A DNA stretch of 64,000 nucleotides from an uncultured Prevotellaceae bacterium (GTDB taxonomy: Bacteria; Bacteroidota; Bacteroidia; Bacteroidales; Bacteroidaceae): NCBI GenBank assembly GCA_900315455.1, contig OMZE01000013.1, positions 1-64,000 on the forward strand, read 5' to 3'. Of the stretch, positions 31,388-42,671 are shown in pieces. The position numbers were made by a program, and so were the translations under genes. Position 1 is the stretch's first letter; each line of letters starts with the position of its first letter. The notes beneath the pieces are model-generated. The model had not been told where the DNA came from, made no database searches, and was given only the letters and a program-made list of their open reading frames with translations.

Positions 31388-32124
31388 TTACTTTGATGGT
31401 TGAAGTGTGACGACAGGTCGTGCCAGTGGTCGCGGAAGTCGGTCATGCGGCGGAAAAGCAGGTCGGCACCCTCGTCGAGAAGACGGTGGTCGGGCAGCGG
31501 ACCTGTGTTCACTGCCACGGTGAAGATCTGTGCGGCATTGGCGGCACGCACGCCAAGGGGGGCATTCTCCACCACAATGGCTTCCCAGGGCTGCGCGCCA
31601 CACTTCTCCAAACCCTTGAGGTAGGGCATGGGAGCGGGCTTGCCCCGCGTCACGTCGTAAGCCGTGACGATGCGCTCCTTGAAGATGAGACCCGGGAACT
31701 CCTGTTCCAGGTGGTCGAGCAATGTATGCTGGCCACTGCCCGTTACGATGCCGATGAGCAGACCGTCGGCCACTATGGCACGCATCAGTTCTTCCACGCC
31801 CTCCATCTTGTGGGCGGGACCCTGTGCGGCAAAGAGCGCCGACTTATAGTCGTAGATTTCCTGGGCCTTCGCCTCGTCGATTTCCTGGTGTCCCTGAGCC
31901 TTGGCGAGTTTCTGGATGGTTTCCACGCCACGCATACCCTCATGCTCATAGGCTTCTTCTTCGGTCATGGCAAGACCGTAGTGGCGCATGGACTCATGCC
32001 ATGCACGGGCATGGTGCGACATGGAGTCGTAGAGCACGCCATCCATGTCGAAGAGCACGGCTTTGGGAGCGAAAGTCCCGAAGCCGTGCTTCTCAAGATA
32101 TTCTTTTATGTTTTCTTCGAACAT
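31384..32124 (-). CDS. HAD-IA hydrolase (beta-phosphoglucomutase-like)
   Basis: A 246-aa protein with HAD motif I FDMDGVLYDSM, a helical cap (MRHYGLAMTEEEAYEHEGMR), motif II IGIVTGSG, motif III Lys within RGKPAPMPYLKGL, and motif IV VVENAPLGVRAA. It belongs to the phosphoglucomutase/phosphatase branch of subclass IA; the precise sugar-phosphate substrate cannot be read. It follows pgi after 11 bases, consistent with sugar-phosphate metabolism. Confidence 0.88.
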   Translation of the reverse strand: MFEENIKEYLEKHGFGTFAPKAVLFDMDGVLYDSMSHHARAWHESMRHYGLAMTEEEAYEHEGMRGVETIQKLAKAQGHQEIDEAKAQEIYDYKSALFAAQGPAHKMEGVEELMRAIVADGLLIGIVTGSGQHTLLDHLEQEFPGLIFKERIVTAYDVTRGKPAPMPYLKGLEKCGAQPWEAIVVENAPLGVRAANAAQIFTVAVNTGPLPDHRLLDEGADLLFRRMTDFRDHWHDLSSHFNHQSK

Positions 32125-32135
32125 TCTGTTGTGGG

Positions 32136-33491
32136 TTATGCCTCCTTGGCCAGACGTTCTTTGATGGCCTTGCTGTCGGCCTCATAGCCTGGCTTGTCGA
32201 GAAGGGCAAACATGTTCTTCTTGTAGGCCTCCACGCCTGGCTGGTTGAACGGGTTGACGCCCAGCACGTTGCCGCTGATGCCGCAGGCCACTTCGAAGAA
32301 GTAGATGAGTTGGCCGATGTAGTAGGCATTGAGCACCGGCACGGAGATGCGGATGTTGGGCACACCACCATCGACATGGGCGAGACGGGTGCCGAGTTCA
32401 GCCATCTTGTTCACCTCGTCGACCCGCTTGCCGGCAAGGAAGTTGAGGCCGTCGAGGTTCTCCTCGTCGTTGGGGAAGAGCAGTTTGCGGTTGGGCTGCT
32501 CCACGCTGATGACGGTCTCGAAGATGGTGCGCTCGCCGTCTTGTATCCACTGGCCCATGGAGTGCAGGTCGGTGGTGAAGTCGCAGGAGGCGGGGAAGAT
32601 GCCTTTCTTGTCCTTGCCCTCGCTTTCGCCGTAGAGTTGTTTCCACCACTCACTCATGAAATGGAGTTTGGGCTGGTAGTTCACCATAATCTCGATTTTC
32701 TTGCCAGCCTGGTACAGGCCGTTGCGCACGGCGGCATACTGGGCGGCAGGGTTCTCGTCGAAGGCAACGTCCTTGCCACAGGCCTTCTCCATCTCTGCAG
32801 CACCGGCAACCAACTCCTTGATGTCGAAACCGGCACAGGCGATGGGCAGCAGGCCTACGGGGGTGAGCACGGAGAAACGGCCACCCACGTTGTCGGGGAT
32901 GACAAAACTCTTGTAGCCTTCCTTGTCGGCGCAGGTGCGGGCAGCACCGCGCTTGGCATCGGTGACGGCGACGATGACCTTGCGGGCCATGTCCTTGCCC
33001 ATCTGCTCCTCGCACTGTTTCTTCAGCAGGCGGAAGGTGAGGGCGGTCTCCGTAGTGGTGCCCGACTTGGATATGTTGATGACACCGAATTTCTTTCCTT
33101 TCAGGTATTCGGTCAATTCAGAGAGATAGTCTTCACCGATGTTGTTGCCGGCAAAGAGGATGACGGGATTGCTCTTGTCGGCCACGAGCCATGCGAAAGA
33201 GTTGCTCAAGGCCTCGATGACGGCCTTGGCTCCAAGATAACTGCCTCCGATGCCGGCTACCACCACGGCGTCGCAGTTGGCACGCAGCAGGTCGGCGGTG
33301 GCTTGCACCTCGTCGAGGAACTCGGAGGTGATGGACGATGGCAGGTGGAGCCATCCGAGGAAGTCGTTGCCTGGGCATGTGCCTGCTTCAAGGGCTTCTT
33401 GGGCGGCTTTCACTTGGGGTTCAAAGGCTTTCACTGCGCCCTCGCTGAGGAATTGGGCGGCTTTGGAGATGTCTAAACTGATGTTCTTCAT
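32136..33491 (-). CDS. pgi: Glucose-6-phosphate isomerase
   Basis: 451 aa from the start at 33491 ([20 protein letters not shown]), the length of the short Firmicutes/Bacteroidota type. Family blocks are [40 protein letters not shown] (signature 1), [29 protein letters not shown] and [20 protein letters not shown] (signature 2 region with the catalytic Lys). It interconverts glucose-6-P and fructose-6-P. It is the third gene of the lysS operon. Confidence 0.95.
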   Translation of the reverse strand: MKNISLDISKAAQFLSEGAVKAFEPQVKAAQEALEAGTCPGNDFLGWLHLPSSITSEFLDEVQATADLLRANCDAVVVAGIGGSYLGAKAVIEALSNSFAWLVADKSNPVILFAGNNIGEDYLSELTEYLKGKKFGVINISKSGTTTETALTFRLLKKQCEEQMGKDMARKVIVAVTDAKRGAARTCADKEGYKSFVIPDNVGGRFSVLTPVGLLPIACAGFDIKELVAGAAEMEKACGKDVAFDENPAAQYAAVRNGLYQAGKKIEIMVNYQPKLHFMSEWWKQLYGESEGKDKKGIFPASCDFTTDLHSMGQWIQDGERTIFETVISVEQPNRKLLFPNDEENLDGLNFLAGKRVDEVNKMAELGTRLAHVDGGVPNIRISVPVLNAYYIGQLIYFFEVACGISGNVLGVNPFNQPGVEAYKKNMFALLDKPGYEADSKAIKERLAKEA

Positions 33492-33523
33492 TGTGGATTG
33501 AGGTATTGTGTTTAACAATTTGA

Positions 33524-34519
33524 TTATCTGAAACTGTCGGTGAGCAACTTAATCTCTATCTGTGGGGAGATGCGCTCGTAGAGGATGTTGTAGACGGCAT
33601 CGAGGATGGGCATGTTGACGTGCATGTGGCGGTTGATTTCCTTCATGCATTTCGTGCCGAAGAATCCCTCGGCTATCATCTCCATCTCTATCTGCGCGCT
33701 TTTCACGCTGTAGCCTTTGCCAATCATCGTACCGAACACGCGGTTGCGGGAGAAGTTGGAGTAGCCGGTCACCAGGAGGTCACCCAGATAGACGGAGTCG
33801 TAGACATTGCGTTCCAGGGGGTGGATGGCGGTAAGGAAGCGCGACATCTCCTGGACGGCGTTCGACATGAGCACAGCCTGGAAGTTGTCGCCGTATTTCA
33901 GACCGCTGCAGATGCCGGCGGCAATGGCGTAGACGTTTTTCAGCACCGAGGAGTATTCGATGCCCAGCACGTCGGTGCTTGTCTTTGTCTTGATGTAGTT
34001 GCTCGACAGCACCTCGGTAAACGACCGCGCTTTCTCCATGTCGGCACAGCCCACGGTGAGGTAGGAAAGGCGCTCGAGCGCCACCTCCTCGGCATGTGAG
34101 GGACCGCCGATGCAGGCAAGGTTCTCGTAGGGCACGTCATAGACATGGTGGAAATATTCCGAGCAGACGAGGTTCTCGTCGGGTACGATGCCCTTGATGG
34201 CAGTGACGATGAACTTGTCGCGGATGCGGGTCTTGAGTTTCTTGAGATGGTTCTTCAGGTAGGGTGATGGGGTGACGAAGACAAGGGTGTCGTATAGGTC
34301 CACCATCTTGTTGATGTCGGTGGAGAAGAAAATCTCGTTGGTGTCGAAATGCACGCTGGTGAGATAGGCGGGGTTGTGGCCCATGCGGCGGAAGTCGGCA
34401 ATGCGGTCGTCGCGGCGCATATACCATCCGATGTGGTGGGTATGTCCCACCACAATCTTGGCAATAGCCGTGGCCCAACTGCCGCCACCGATAATCGCTA
34501 TCTTACCGCAGTCGTGCAT
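33524..34519 (-). CDS. gpsA: Glycerol-3-phosphate dehydrogenase [NAD(P)+]
   Basis: A 331-aa protein with the Rossmann motif [51 protein letters not shown], catalytic Lys region [20 protein letters not shown], and [20 protein letters not shown]. It makes sn-glycerol-3-phosphate for phospholipid synthesis. It starts one base after the lysS stop. Confidence 0.95.
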   Translation of the reverse strand: MHDCGKIAIIGGGSWATAIAKIVVGHTHHIGWYMRRDDRIADFRRMGHNPAYLTSVHFDTNEIFFSTDINKMVDLYDTLVFVTPSPYLKNHLKKLKTRIRDKFIVTAIKGIVPDENLVCSEYFHHVYDVPYENLACIGGPSHAEEVALERLSYLTVGCADMEKARSFTEVLSSNYIKTKTSTDVLGIEYSSVLKNVYAIAAGICSGLKYGDNFQAVLMSNAVQEMSRFLTAIHPLERNVYDSVYLGDLLVTGYSNFSRNRVFGTMIGKGYSVKSAQIEMEMIAEGFFGTKCMKEINRHMHVNMPILDAVYNILYERISPQIEIKLLTDSFR

Positions 34520-34520
34520 A

Positions 34521-36266
34521 TCACTCTACCGTTTCTTGGGGCTGCGCTGCTTCTATCCAACGGGCGAACTCGTCGACCTTCGGGTTGTCGTAGCCAAGTT
34601 TGAATTTCTTGTTCACGCCGCAGACATCCATCTGCAACTTTTGCGGGTTCACGTCTTTGATGTCGCTGACGAGATAGTAGCCGCACTTGTTGAGAACCGG
34701 CACCCAAATCTCGGGTACGCCGATGGCAGCCCATTCTGCCACCGTGCTGCGCGGAGCCTTCTTCTCGGGACGCATCTGCGGGAAGAACAGCACTTCCTGG
34801 ATATAGGTCTTGCCTGTCATGAGCATCGTCAGACGGTCGATACCGATGCCGATGCCACTGGTGGGAGGCATACCGTATTGCAGGGCACGGAGGAAGTCCT
34901 GGTCGATAATCATCGCTTCGTCGTCGCCCTTGTCGGCGAGGCGCATCTGTTCCTTGAAACGCTCCTCCTGGTCGATGGGGTCGTTGAGTTCGCTGTAGGC
35001 ATTGGCAAGTTCCTTGCCGTTGACCATCAGTTCGAAACGCTCGGTAAGGCCGGGCTTCGAGCGGTGCATCTTTGTGAGCGGCGACATCTCCACGGGGTAG
35101 TCGGTGATGAAGGTGGGCTGGATGAACGAGCCCTCGCAGGTCTCGCCGAAAATCTCGTCGATGAGTTTGCCCTTGCCCATCGTCTCATCCACCTCGATAC
35201 CCAATTTCTTGGCGATTTCGCGAATCTCGTCCTCGGTCTTGCCGTCGAGGTCGTAGCCGGTCTTCTCCTTGATGGCATCGAGGATGGGAAGGCGGCGGTA
35301 GGGAGCCTTGAAGCTAACCATCTGACCGTCGATTTCGCACTCTGGCTTGCCGTTGACCGCCACACAGATGGTCTCGAGCAGATGCTCGGTAAACGACATC
35401 ATCCAGTTGTAGTCCTTATACTGCACGTAAAGTTCCATGCAGGTGAACTCGGGGTTGTGGTTGCGGTCCATGCCCTCGTTGCGGAAGTTCTTGCCAATCT
35501 CGTATACTCCCTCGAAGCCACCCACGATGAGGCGCTTGAGGTAAAGTTCGGTGGCGATGCGCATATACATGTCCTGGTCGAGGGCATTGAAATGGGTGAT
35601 GAACGGACGGGCGCTGGCACCACCGGCAATCATTTGTAACGTAGGTGTCTCCACCTCAGTGTAACCCGCCTCGTCGAGCACGCGGCGCATGGTGCGGATG
35701 ACCGTGGCGCGCTGCAGGAAGGTCTCTTTCACCCCCTCGTTCACCACGAGGTCAACATAGCGCTGACGGTAGCGGAGTTCGGGGTCATCGAACTTGTCGT
35801 AGGCCACACCATCCTTATATTTCACGATGGGAAGGGGTTTCAGGCTCTTCGACAACAGTTTCAGACTCTTTGCATGTATACTGATCTCACCGGTCTGTGT
35901 GCGGAAGACGAAACCTTCCACGCCGATGAAGTCGCCAATATCGAGCAAGCGCTTGAAGACCGTGTTGTAGAGCGTCTTGTCCTCATCGGGGCAGATGTCG
36001 TCGCGGGTGATGTAGACTTGAATGCGGCCCTTGGAGTCTTGTATCTCGGCAAAACTGGCCTTGCCCATGACACGACGGCTCATCATTCGGCCGGCAACGA
36101 CCACTTCACGGGGTGCGGCGTCATCGTCGAAGGAGGCCCTGATGTCGGTGGAGAATGCGTTGGTGGGGAATTCGGCTGCGGGGTAGGGGTCGATGCCCAG
36201 TGCGCGCAACTCTTGCAGACTTTGGCGTCTGCCTATCTCTTGTTCACTAAGTTCTAGAATATTCAT
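34521..36266 (-). CDS. lysS: Lysyl-tRNA synthetase (class II)
   Basis: 581 aa from the start at 36266 ([20 protein letters not shown]). It has an N-terminal OB fold ([31 protein letters not shown]), class II motif 2 ([40 protein letters not shown]) and motif 3 ([20 protein letters not shown]). A C-terminal extension of about 70 residues after [12 protein letters not shown] ([19 protein letters not shown]) is usual in Bacteroidota. It heads the leftward lysS-gpsA-pgi-HAD-lipoprotein operon. Confidence 0.96.
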   Translation of the reverse strand: MNILELSEQEIGRRQSLQELRALGIDPYPAAEFPTNAFSTDIRASFDDDAAPREVVVAGRMMSRRVMGKASFAEIQDSKGRIQVYITRDDICPDEDKTLYNTVFKRLLDIGDFIGVEGFVFRTQTGEISIHAKSLKLLSKSLKPLPIVKYKDGVAYDKFDDPELRYRQRYVDLVVNEGVKETFLQRATVIRTMRRVLDEAGYTEVETPTLQMIAGGASARPFITHFNALDQDMYMRIATELYLKRLIVGGFEGVYEIGKNFRNEGMDRNHNPEFTCMELYVQYKDYNWMMSFTEHLLETICVAVNGKPECEIDGQMVSFKAPYRRLPILDAIKEKTGYDLDGKTEDEIREIAKKLGIEVDETMGKGKLIDEIFGETCEGSFIQPTFITDYPVEMSPLTKMHRSKPGLTERFELMVNGKELANAYSELNDPIDQEERFKEQMRLADKGDDEAMIIDQDFLRALQYGMPPTSGIGIGIDRLTMLMTGKTYIQEVLFFPQMRPEKKAPRSTVAEWAAIGVPEIWVPVLNKCGYYLVSDIKDVNPQKLQMDVCGVNKKFKLGYDNPKVDEFARWIEAAQPQETVE

Positions 36267-36294
36267 GAATGTAATTGCGTGTATTTGATGATGC

Positions 36295-36302
36295 AAAATT
36301 AC
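36295..36302 (-). promoter_or_regulatory. -7 box of the lysS operon
   Basis: TAATTTTG on the minus strand, 28 bases before the lysS start. The divergent men operon has its own TAATTTTG at 36449-36456. Confidence 0.65.
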
Positions 36303-36504
36303 GAATTTTTTCCGAAGTGGCATATCTTTTTAGGTTTTTTATGTCGTCGTGGTGGGCACATATCTGCACGATGGGCGTTTTTGGCCCTTTTGCACACCGA
36401 GAATTCGAAAAAAATCAAGGCAAGGGATATATATTTGAAATAAATTCGTAATTTTGCCTTTCCATGGCGTAGTGAAGTCACTGCGCCTGATAGAACTAAA
36501 TGCT

Positions 36505-36918
36505 ATGAATGTAGATCACATCAAGGAAATCATTGAACAACAGCCCAACCTCTCCACTGCCTTGGGGATGGAATTCATCTCCACACCCGACGATGACCTG
36601 TGCATGGCTACGATGAAGGTAGACGAACGCAACAGGCAGCCTTTCGGATTCCTCAGCGGAGGCGCTTCGCTGGCTTTGGCGGAGAATCTCGCCGGGGTAG
36701 GCTCTTCGGCCCTCTGCCCAGGGAAAATATGCGTGGGAATCAACGTGAGCGGGAGCCATGTGAAGGCTGTGGCTGAGGGCGATACGGTGACCGCCCTTGC
36801 GCACCTCGTACAGAAGGGCCGAAAACTGCATGTATGGAATGTGGAAATCAACAACTCCGCCGGTGAACTCATCTCACTGGTGTCGGTCACCAATTATATT
36901 GTAAGTCCGAAAAAATAA
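36505..36918 (+). CDS. menI: Hotdog thioesterase, probable DHNA-CoA thioesterase
   Basis: 137 aa from ATG 36505; an upstream in-frame ATG would precede the likely transcription start. The PaaI/4HBT-II hotdog pattern is clear: RQPFGFLSGGASLALAENLA with the G-x-x-x-x-G-G-x-S helix, GINVSGSHVKAVAEGDTVTA and HVWNVEINNSAGELISLVSV. As first gene of the men operon it most likely hydrolyses 1,4-dihydroxy-2-naphthoyl-CoA, the step after MenB. The -7 box TAATTTTG at 36449-36456 probably drives the operon. Confidence 0.85.
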   Translation: MNVDHIKEIIEQQPNLSTALGMEFISTPDDDLCMATMKVDERNRQPFGFLSGGASLALAENLAGVGSSALCPGKICVGINVSGSHVKAVAEGDTVTALAHLVQKGRKLHVWNVEINNSAGELISLVSVTNYIVSPKK

Positions 36919-36939
36919 TGTCATTCAACGAGAATACAC

Positions 36940-38067
36940 ATGATATCTGGATACGCCCTATATAGACTGCCCTATGCAGAGGAATGCTGCATAGAAGTGC
37001 AAAGGGAGGGAGAACTTGAACGATTGTTCTCCGTGACCGCCCTCAGTGGGAAGAGTGGCTTTGTCGTGGCACCTTTCAAGCCCGACCTGAAGCATCCCGT
37101 AGTATTGATGAAACCCGATTTCACCATGATGGTGGACCCCAAAAGGCTGATGGATGCCGCCGATACCGAGATGGTCCAGTTGGTGAAGGAATTGGAAGAG
37201 AATACCTTCGACCGACCAAAGGGAGAACAGGTGAAGAACACGGGACGGGGACATTATGAAATCGACTTCGCCAACTTCCATTCGCACATCCTTGAAGGAG
37301 AATTCTCGAAAATCGTTCTTGCCAGATGCGCCAGGGAAAACCGTCAAGGGGAGTTGGGCGTCGTGAGTCTTTTCGTGAAGGCTTGCGAGATGTATCCGAG
37401 GATGCTGGTGACCCTTGTCTCCACGAAAACTACTGGCACATGGCTCATGGCTACCCCAGAGGTGCTCCTTGAAGGTGATGGCAAGAAGTGGAAAACCATC
37501 TCGCTGGCAGGAACGATGAACCTGTCGGAGAACCAACTCGATTTCGACAATCCTCCCTTGCCGAACGGCCAGGCCGACGACAGTGAGATAGGATGGAACG
37601 TGAAGAACATCCAGGAGCAGCGCTTCGTGTCTACTTTCATCACGGAGTGCCTGGAACAATATGCCACGGATATCACTGAGCGGGGACCCTACACCATGAG
37701 GGCTGGCAACCTGGTGCACCTGAGAAGCGACTTCGAGTTTTCTTTGCCCAGCACCGACTGCATCGGCGACCTGCTCAACACCCTCTTCCCCACACCCGCA
37801 GTGTGTGGGTTGCCCAAGCAGTCGTCGCTCGATTTCATCGTGGGAAATGAATTTGCCCCACGGCTGTATTACAGTGGCTTCGTGGGTCCGCTTCGCCCCA
37901 AGGAGGGCACGCACCTCTTTGTGTCGCTCAGATGCATGCGTGTTGACAGCGACGGGTGCTCGCTCTATGCTGGCGGAGGACTTTTGGCCGACAGCAAGAT
38001 GGAGACAGAATGGATGGAGACAGAATACAAGTTGGGCACCATGCGCGCCCTCTTCAATAAAGAATAG
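36940..38067 (+). CDS. menF: Isochorismate synthase
   Basis: A 375-aa chorismate-binding enzyme. Blocks are HSHILEGEFSKIVLARCARE, GTWLMATPEVLLEGDGKKWK, TISLAGTMNLSENQLDF (A-G-T), DSEIGWNVKNIQEQRFVSTF, LPSTDCIGDLLNTLFPTPAV then CGLPKQSSLDFI, and the metal-binding end with YYSGFVGPLRPKEGTHLFVS. It converts chorismate to isochorismate for menaquinone. It follows menI after 21 bases and its stop is three bases before the menD ATG. Confidence 0.93.
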   Translation: MISGYALYRLPYAEECCIEVQREGELERLFSVTALSGKSGFVVAPFKPDLKHPVVLMKPDFTMMVDPKRLMDAADTEMVQLVKELEENTFDRPKGEQVKNTGRGHYEIDFANFHSHILEGEFSKIVLARCARENRQGELGVVSLFVKACEMYPRMLVTLVSTKTTGTWLMATPEVLLEGDGKKWKTISLAGTMNLSENQLDFDNPPLPNGQADDSEIGWNVKNIQEQRFVSTFITECLEQYATDITERGPYTMRAGNLVHLRSDFEFSLPSTDCIGDLLNTLFPTPAVCGLPKQSSLDFIVGNEFAPRLYYSGFVGPLRPKEGTHLFVSLRCMRVDSDGCSLYAGGGLLADSKMETEWMETEYKLGTMRALFNKE

Positions 38068-38070
38068 GTG

Positions 38071-39795
38071 ATGTTTGTTCATTCGGAGACAGTAAATATC
38101 TTCACTGCATTGCTGCTCAAACATGGCATCCGCCAGGCAGTGGTGTGCCCGGGGAGCAGAAATGCGCCTATCGTACACAACCTGCACGAATGCGGAGAGA
38201 TGGAATGCTGGCCTGTGACCGACGAGCGGAGTGCGGGATTCTTCGCGCTGGGATTGGCATTGGCATCGCGGCAACCCGTAGTGGTGTGTGTCACGTCGGG
38301 CTCGGCAGTGCTCAACCTTGCCCCAGCGGTGGCTGAGGCATACTACCAGCATGTGCCGCTCGTGGTGGTGAGCGCCGACAGACCTCAGGCATGGATAGGA
38401 CAACTCGACGGGCAGACCATGCCCCAGCAAGGGGTCTTCGGCTCCTTGGTGGGGAAGTCGGTGTCGCTGCCGCTTCATGTAGACGACAAGACCGAGCGTT
38501 GGCTGTGCAACCGCCTCATCAATGAAGCCATCCTTGCCTTGACATATCCTGTGGGCCAACCCGTGCATATCAATGTGCCCATTGAAGAACCCCTTTTCCA
38601 CTTCGATGTGGAGCAATTGCCGGAAGAGCGCGCCATCAGTTTGCGCAGGGCAGATGCTGTGGCACTGGGACATGAGGTGGTGAGGATGATAGAGGAGGCC
38701 CAACGCCCGATGGTTGTTGTAGGACAACATCGGTGCGACACGCAAAGGCTTGGCGGGACAGTATGCAAGAAAGGCGTGGCATACCTGCAACAGCAGGGTG
38801 TGTGGCTGTCGGAAAGGCTGACAGACCTCAGCGACCATACCTGGCACCTGGACGAGGCTGTGGCGGCAATAGGTGACGATGACACTTACTTTCCCGACCT
38901 CATCGTATATATGGGTGATACGGTGGTGAGCAAAAGGTTGAAGCATTTTCTGCGACGGGCCAAGGGCGCCCAGGTGATCATGGTAGCGCCCGACGGAGAA
39001 GTGAGGGATGTGACCGCGCATACTACGCAAGTGGTAGTGGCAAGTGTGGAGGATGTGCTGCAAGCGGCTGCCGAAAGGGCAGACGAGGGCGATACCTCAT
39101 CCAAGCCCATCTCCTCTCTTTCAAGTACTGCCTCACGTGAGGAATTCCGTGGAAAATGGCTCGGACTGTTGGAAAACGTGGCGCAAACTGCCGAAACCTA
39201 CCAGCCACCCTTCTCGCAGATGGCAGTGGTGCGTTATCTGGAGGAGCAACTCGAGGATATCGAGACACCCTTCCAGGTGCATTATGCCAACAGCACCGCT
39301 ATACGACTTGCCAATATTTATGCCGGGCATTCAGTATGGTGCAACAGGGGAGTGAACGGCATCGACGGGTCGGTGTCTACCACAGTGGGATTTGCCGCGG
39401 CAAGCACCGACATGGTGCTGTGCGTGACAGGCGACCTCAGTTTCTTCTACGACCAGAACGCGCTGTGGAACCAGAACCTGAAGGGCAACTTGCGCATCGT
39501 GCTGCTCAACAACGGGCAGGGCGCTATTTTCAACACCCTGCCGGGACTGAACGGAAGCCAGGCACTGCAACAGTATGTGGGCGGTGCCCATCATGCCACG
39601 GCAAGAGGAATCTGCGAACAGAATGACGTGGGATATCTGAAGGCTTCGGACATGGAAGAGGCACGCATGGGCATCGTGAGACTGCTCACTGAGACTACAC
39701 GACGGCCGATGCTCCTCGAAGTCTTCACCGATGCCAGTGCCGATAACACGGCATTGAAAGGTTACTATGACATGATTTTGAAATCACAATTATAA
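38071..39795 (+). CDS. menD: SEPHCHC synthase (menaquinone)
   Basis: A 574-aa thiamine-diphosphate enzyme; a GTG directly before the ATG is an alternative start. The N-terminal Pyr domain has [55 protein letters not shown] and [11 protein letters not shown]. The C-terminal PP domain has [33 protein letters not shown] and [20 protein letters not shown]. It joins isochorismate and 2-oxoglutarate. Confidence 0.95.
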   Translation: MFVHSETVNIFTALLLKHGIRQAVVCPGSRNAPIVHNLHECGEMECWPVTDERSAGFFALGLALASRQPVVVCVTSGSAVLNLAPAVAEAYYQHVPLVVVSADRPQAWIGQLDGQTMPQQGVFGSLVGKSVSLPLHVDDKTERWLCNRLINEAILALTYPVGQPVHINVPIEEPLFHFDVEQLPEERAISLRRADAVALGHEVVRMIEEAQRPMVVVGQHRCDTQRLGGTVCKKGVAYLQQQGVWLSERLTDLSDHTWHLDEAVAAIGDDDTYFPDLIVYMGDTVVSKRLKHFLRRAKGAQVIMVAPDGEVRDVTAHTTQVVVASVEDVLQAAAERADEGDTSSKPISSLSSTASREEFRGKWLGLLENVAQTAETYQPPFSQMAVVRYLEEQLEDIETPFQVHYANSTAIRLANIYAGHSVWCNRGVNGIDGSVSTTVGFAAASTDMVLCVTGDLSFFYDQNALWNQNLKGNLRIVLLNNGQGAIFNTLPGLNGSQALQQYVGGAHHATARGICEQNDVGYLKASDMEEARMGIVRLLTETTRRPMLLEVFTDASADNTALKGYYDMILKSQL

Positions 39796-40622
39796 TGATT
39801 ATGGCACAAAGAGAATGGAAGAAAATCAGGGATTTCGAGGAAATCCTTTTCGAGGAGTATCATGGCATTGCCAAGATAACCATCAACCGACCCCGATACC
39901 GTAATGCGTTCACCCCGAAGACGACGCTTGAACTCTCTCAGGCCTTCAGTTATTGCCGAGAGGTACAGGATATCTGTGTGGTTATCCTCACGGGGGCAGG
40001 CGACAAGGCGTTCTGCTCAGGCGGCGACATGCACGTGAAGGGACGCGGGGGCTATGTGGACGAAGAGGGCGTGCCAAGGCTCAGCGTGCTCGATGTGCAG
40101 ATGCAGATACGGCGGTTGCCCAAACCTGTCATCGCCATGGTAAACGGCTATGCCATCGGTGGCGGCCATGTGCTTCACTTGGTTTGCGACCTCACCATAG
40201 CGAGCGAGAATGCCATCTTCGGACAGACGGGACCCAAAGTGGGGTCGTTCGACGCTGGCTTCGGCTCCTCATATCTCGCCCGTATCGTAGGACAGAAGAA
40301 AGCCCGCGAGATATGGTTCCTGTGCCGGCAGTATACGGCAGCAGAAGCCGAACGGATGGGAATGGTAAACAAGGTGGTGCCGTTGGAAAGGCTGGAGGAT
40401 GAGTGCGTGGAATGGGCAGAGACCATGATGGAGCGCAGTCCGATGGCGCTGCGCATGATCAAGGCTGGACTGAATGCCGAACTCGACGGGCAGGCTGGCA
40501 TACAGCAACTCGCCGGCGACTGCACCATGCTCTACTACTTTCTCGACGAGGCACAAGAAGGCGGGAAGGCCTTTCTGGAGAAGAGAAAGCCCGACTTCAA
40601 GAAATATCCCAAGATGCCATAA
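39795..40622 (+). CDS. menB: 1,4-dihydroxy-2-naphthoyl-CoA synthase
   Basis: A 275-aa crotonase-family enzyme. Its ATG overlaps the last base of the menD stop (a second ATG at 39801 is possible). Blocks are [80 protein letters not shown] and [20 protein letters not shown]. The MenB-specific C-terminus is [18 protein letters not shown]. It closes the second ring of the naphthoquinone from o-succinylbenzoyl-CoA. Confidence 0.96.
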   Translation: MIMAQREWKKIRDFEEILFEEYHGIAKITINRPRYRNAFTPKTTLELSQAFSYCREVQDICVVILTGAGDKAFCSGGDMHVKGRGGYVDEEGVPRLSVLDVQMQIRRLPKPVIAMVNGYAIGGGHVLHLVCDLTIASENAIFGQTGPKVGSFDAGFGSSYLARIVGQKKAREIWFLCRQYTAAEAERMGMVNKVVPLERLEDECVEWAETMMERSPMALRMIKAGLNAELDGQAGIQQLAGDCTMLYYFLDEAQEGGKAFLEKRKPDFKKYPKMP

Positions 40623-40634
40623 CGATACGCTGAT

Positions 40635-41672
40635 ATGGTATTTTCTATAGAGAAACGGGTGTTCCACTTCAAGCAACCTGCCGGCACCTCTCGCGGCATA
40701 TACACTACCCGCACATCGTGGATGGTTCATGTGACAGATGCCGCATGGCCTGGGCGTGAAGGGGTGGGGGAGTGTGCACCGCTGCCCCAACTCAGTTGTG
40801 ATGACTTGCCCGACTATGAGGTGGTGCTGCGTGACATGTGCGACAAGGTGGAACGCTTGGGGGAGATTCCCCACGACATGCTGAACCCTTATCCTTCGAT
40901 GCGCTTCGGACTGGAAACGGCACTCTTGAGTCTGAGAAACGGTCACGTGCTCTTCGACACACCCTTTGCGCGAGGCGAGGAGGGCATCACCATCAACGGA
41001 TTGGTGTGGATGGGAACTTTCGATGAAATGCTACGACGGATAGAGGAGAAAATCGAACAGGGATTCGGGTGCGTGAAACTGAAAATCGGGGCCATCGACT
41101 TCGAGAACGAACTCCAACTTATCAAGGGCATACGCCAACGGTTTGGTGCCGGCGACATCCAACTGAGGGTGGATGCCAACGGGGCTTTCTCGCCTGCCGA
41201 GGCGATGGATAGGCTGTGCCAACTGGCAGCATACGATATCCATTCCATCGAACAGCCCATCAGACAGCAGCAGTGGCAGGACATGGCACGGCTCTGCGAG
41301 ACATCACCCATTCCCATCGCTCTCGACGAGGAACTCATTGGTGTGAACACGCCGGAGGCGAAAGGGCAACTGCTCGATGCCATCCGTCCTGCTTATCTCG
41401 TGTTGAAACCATCGCTCCACGGTGGTATGCGAGGTTGTGAAGAATGGATAAGGATGGCACGTGAAAGAGGTATCGGCAGTTGGGTGACCAGCGCGTTGGA
41501 AAGCAATGTGGGGCTGAACGCCATAGCACAGTTTACCGCGCATGTCTATGGCAGGCATATCAGTTTGCCACAGGGACTGGGAACCGGACTGCTTTTCACC
41601 GACAACGTGGAGTCGCCCCTGTATATAAAAAACGACAAGATTTGGTTAAAACCCCAACATGATGACGCTTGA
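40635..41672 (+). CDS. menC: o-Succinylbenzoate synthase
   Basis: A 345-aa enolase-superfamily enzyme. It has an N-terminal capping domain (GTSRGIYTTRTSWMVHV), barrel Lys in VKLKIGAIDFENEL, metal ligands in LRVDANGAF (Asp), SIEQPI (Glu) and IALDEELIG (Asp), and Lys in YLVLKPSLHGGM. It dehydrates SHCHC to o-succinylbenzoate. It overlaps menE by 14 bases. Confidence 0.93.
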   Translation: MVFSIEKRVFHFKQPAGTSRGIYTTRTSWMVHVTDAAWPGREGVGECAPLPQLSCDDLPDYEVVLRDMCDKVERLGEIPHDMLNPYPSMRFGLETALLSLRNGHVLFDTPFARGEEGITINGLVWMGTFDEMLRRIEEKIEQGFGCVKLKIGAIDFENELQLIKGIRQRFGAGDIQLRVDANGAFSPAEAMDRLCQLAAYDIHSIEQPIRQQQWQDMARLCETSPIPIALDEELIGVNTPEAKGQLLDAIRPAYLVLKPSLHGGMRGCEEWIRMARERGIGSWVTSALESNVGLNAIAQFTAHVYGRHISLPQGLGTGLLFTDNVESPLYIKNDKIWLKPQHDDA

Positions 41673-42630
41673 GGAATTTCTCGACGAGTGGAACAACGAC
41701 GAGGAAACCATCGCCGTGAAAACAAGTGGTTCTACCGGAAAACCCAAATGGATGAGGGTGGAGAAGAAGAGAATGGTGGCCAGCGCACGGATGACCATCA
41801 GTTTCCTCGGACTGCAGCCGGGACAAACGGCTCTCCTCTGCATGCCCCTCGATTATATTGCCGCAAAGATGATGGTGGTGAGGGCATTGGTAGGTGGACT
41901 GCAAATCATCAGCGTGCAGCCCGACGGACATCCCATGGCGCAACAGGCGTTGGCAGACGAGCATGTGGATTTTGCGGCAATGGTGCCGCTTCAGGTTTAC
42001 AACACCATGATGGTGGCAGAGGAGAGGGAGCGGTTGGCAAGGGTAGGACAACTCATCATTGGAGGAGGGGCTATCGACCAGCGGCTTGCCGAGCGACTCA
42101 ACGAATTGCCCCATCCGGTGTGGAGCACGTATGGCATGACAGAGACTCTCTCGCATGTCGCGATGAGGCGGTTGAACGGTAACGGCAAGTCGGAATGGTA
42201 TACACCCCTCGATGGCATAGCCGTGAGGCAGGATGAGGAGGGCTGTCTCGTCATTGATGCGCCTTCGCTTTCAACAGACATCCTTCACACCAATGACGTG
42301 GTGAGGATGCACGACGACAAGCGACGGTTCATGGTGGTGGGAAGGAAAGACAATGTGGTGTGTTGCGGTGGAGTGAAAATACAGGCCGAGGAGGTGGAAA
42401 AATGCCTGCAACCCTACGTTCATGTACCTTTCTTCATTGGAAAGGAGAAAGATGAGAAATTTGGGGAAATTGTAGTGATGGTGGCTGAAACCGAAAACAA
42501 AAAATTATTGGAAGACATTATCGGCAATGTCCTCCCAAAATACTGGATACCTCGAAAAATCTATACTGTAAGCCAATTGCCGCTTACGCAGACAGGGAAA
42601 CCCCTTAGAAACCTGAATGTCTTGGAATGA
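41659..42630 (+). CDS. menE: o-Succinylbenzoate-CoA ligase
   Basis: A 323-aa short adenylate-forming enzyme. It has the P-loop-like AVKTSGSTGKPKWMRVEKKR, TALLCMPLDYIAAKMMVVRA, VWSTYGMTETLSHVAMRRL (A5) and VVGRKDNVVCCGGVKIQAEE (A8). The C-terminal Lys is in LPLTQTGKPLRNLN (A10). It is shorter than typical MenE but all core motifs are present. It is the last gene of the operon; menA and menH are not in this window. Confidence 0.93.
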   Translation: MMTLEEFLDEWNNDEETIAVKTSGSTGKPKWMRVEKKRMVASARMTISFLGLQPGQTALLCMPLDYIAAKMMVVRALVGGLQIISVQPDGHPMAQQALADEHVDFAAMVPLQVYNTMMVAEERERLARVGQLIIGGGAIDQRLAERLNELPHPVWSTYGMTETLSHVAMRRLNGNGKSEWYTPLDGIAVRQDEEGCLVIDAPSLSTDILHTNDVVRMHDDKRRFMVVGRKDNVVCCGGVKIQAEEVEKCLQPYVHVPFFIGKEKDEKFGEIVVMVAETENKKLLEDIIGNVLPKYWIPRKIYTVSQLPLTQTGKPLRNLNVLE

Positions 42631-42657
42631 CGGTTGTTGGTTGAACAACCGCCATTC
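42625..42657 (+). terminator. Hairpin over the menE stop codon
   Basis: Stem GAATGACGGTTGTT / AACAACCGCCATTC (one A·C mismatch) with a GGTTG loop. No T tract follows, so termination is uncertain. Confidence 0.4.
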
Positions 42658-42671
42658 AAGAATTCAGTATG

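Noticed and set aside
31824..33476. 550-codon plus-strand ORF opposite the HAD hydrolase and pgi genes
   Set aside because: Shadow frame of two recognisable enzymes, rich in Gly/Val/His with no domain.
36958..39063. Very long minus-strand ORF (701 codons) opposite menF/menD
   Set aside because: It mirrors the codon structure of the men genes, has His/Cys/Leu-rich text without domains, and the plus-strand enzymes show all their motifs.
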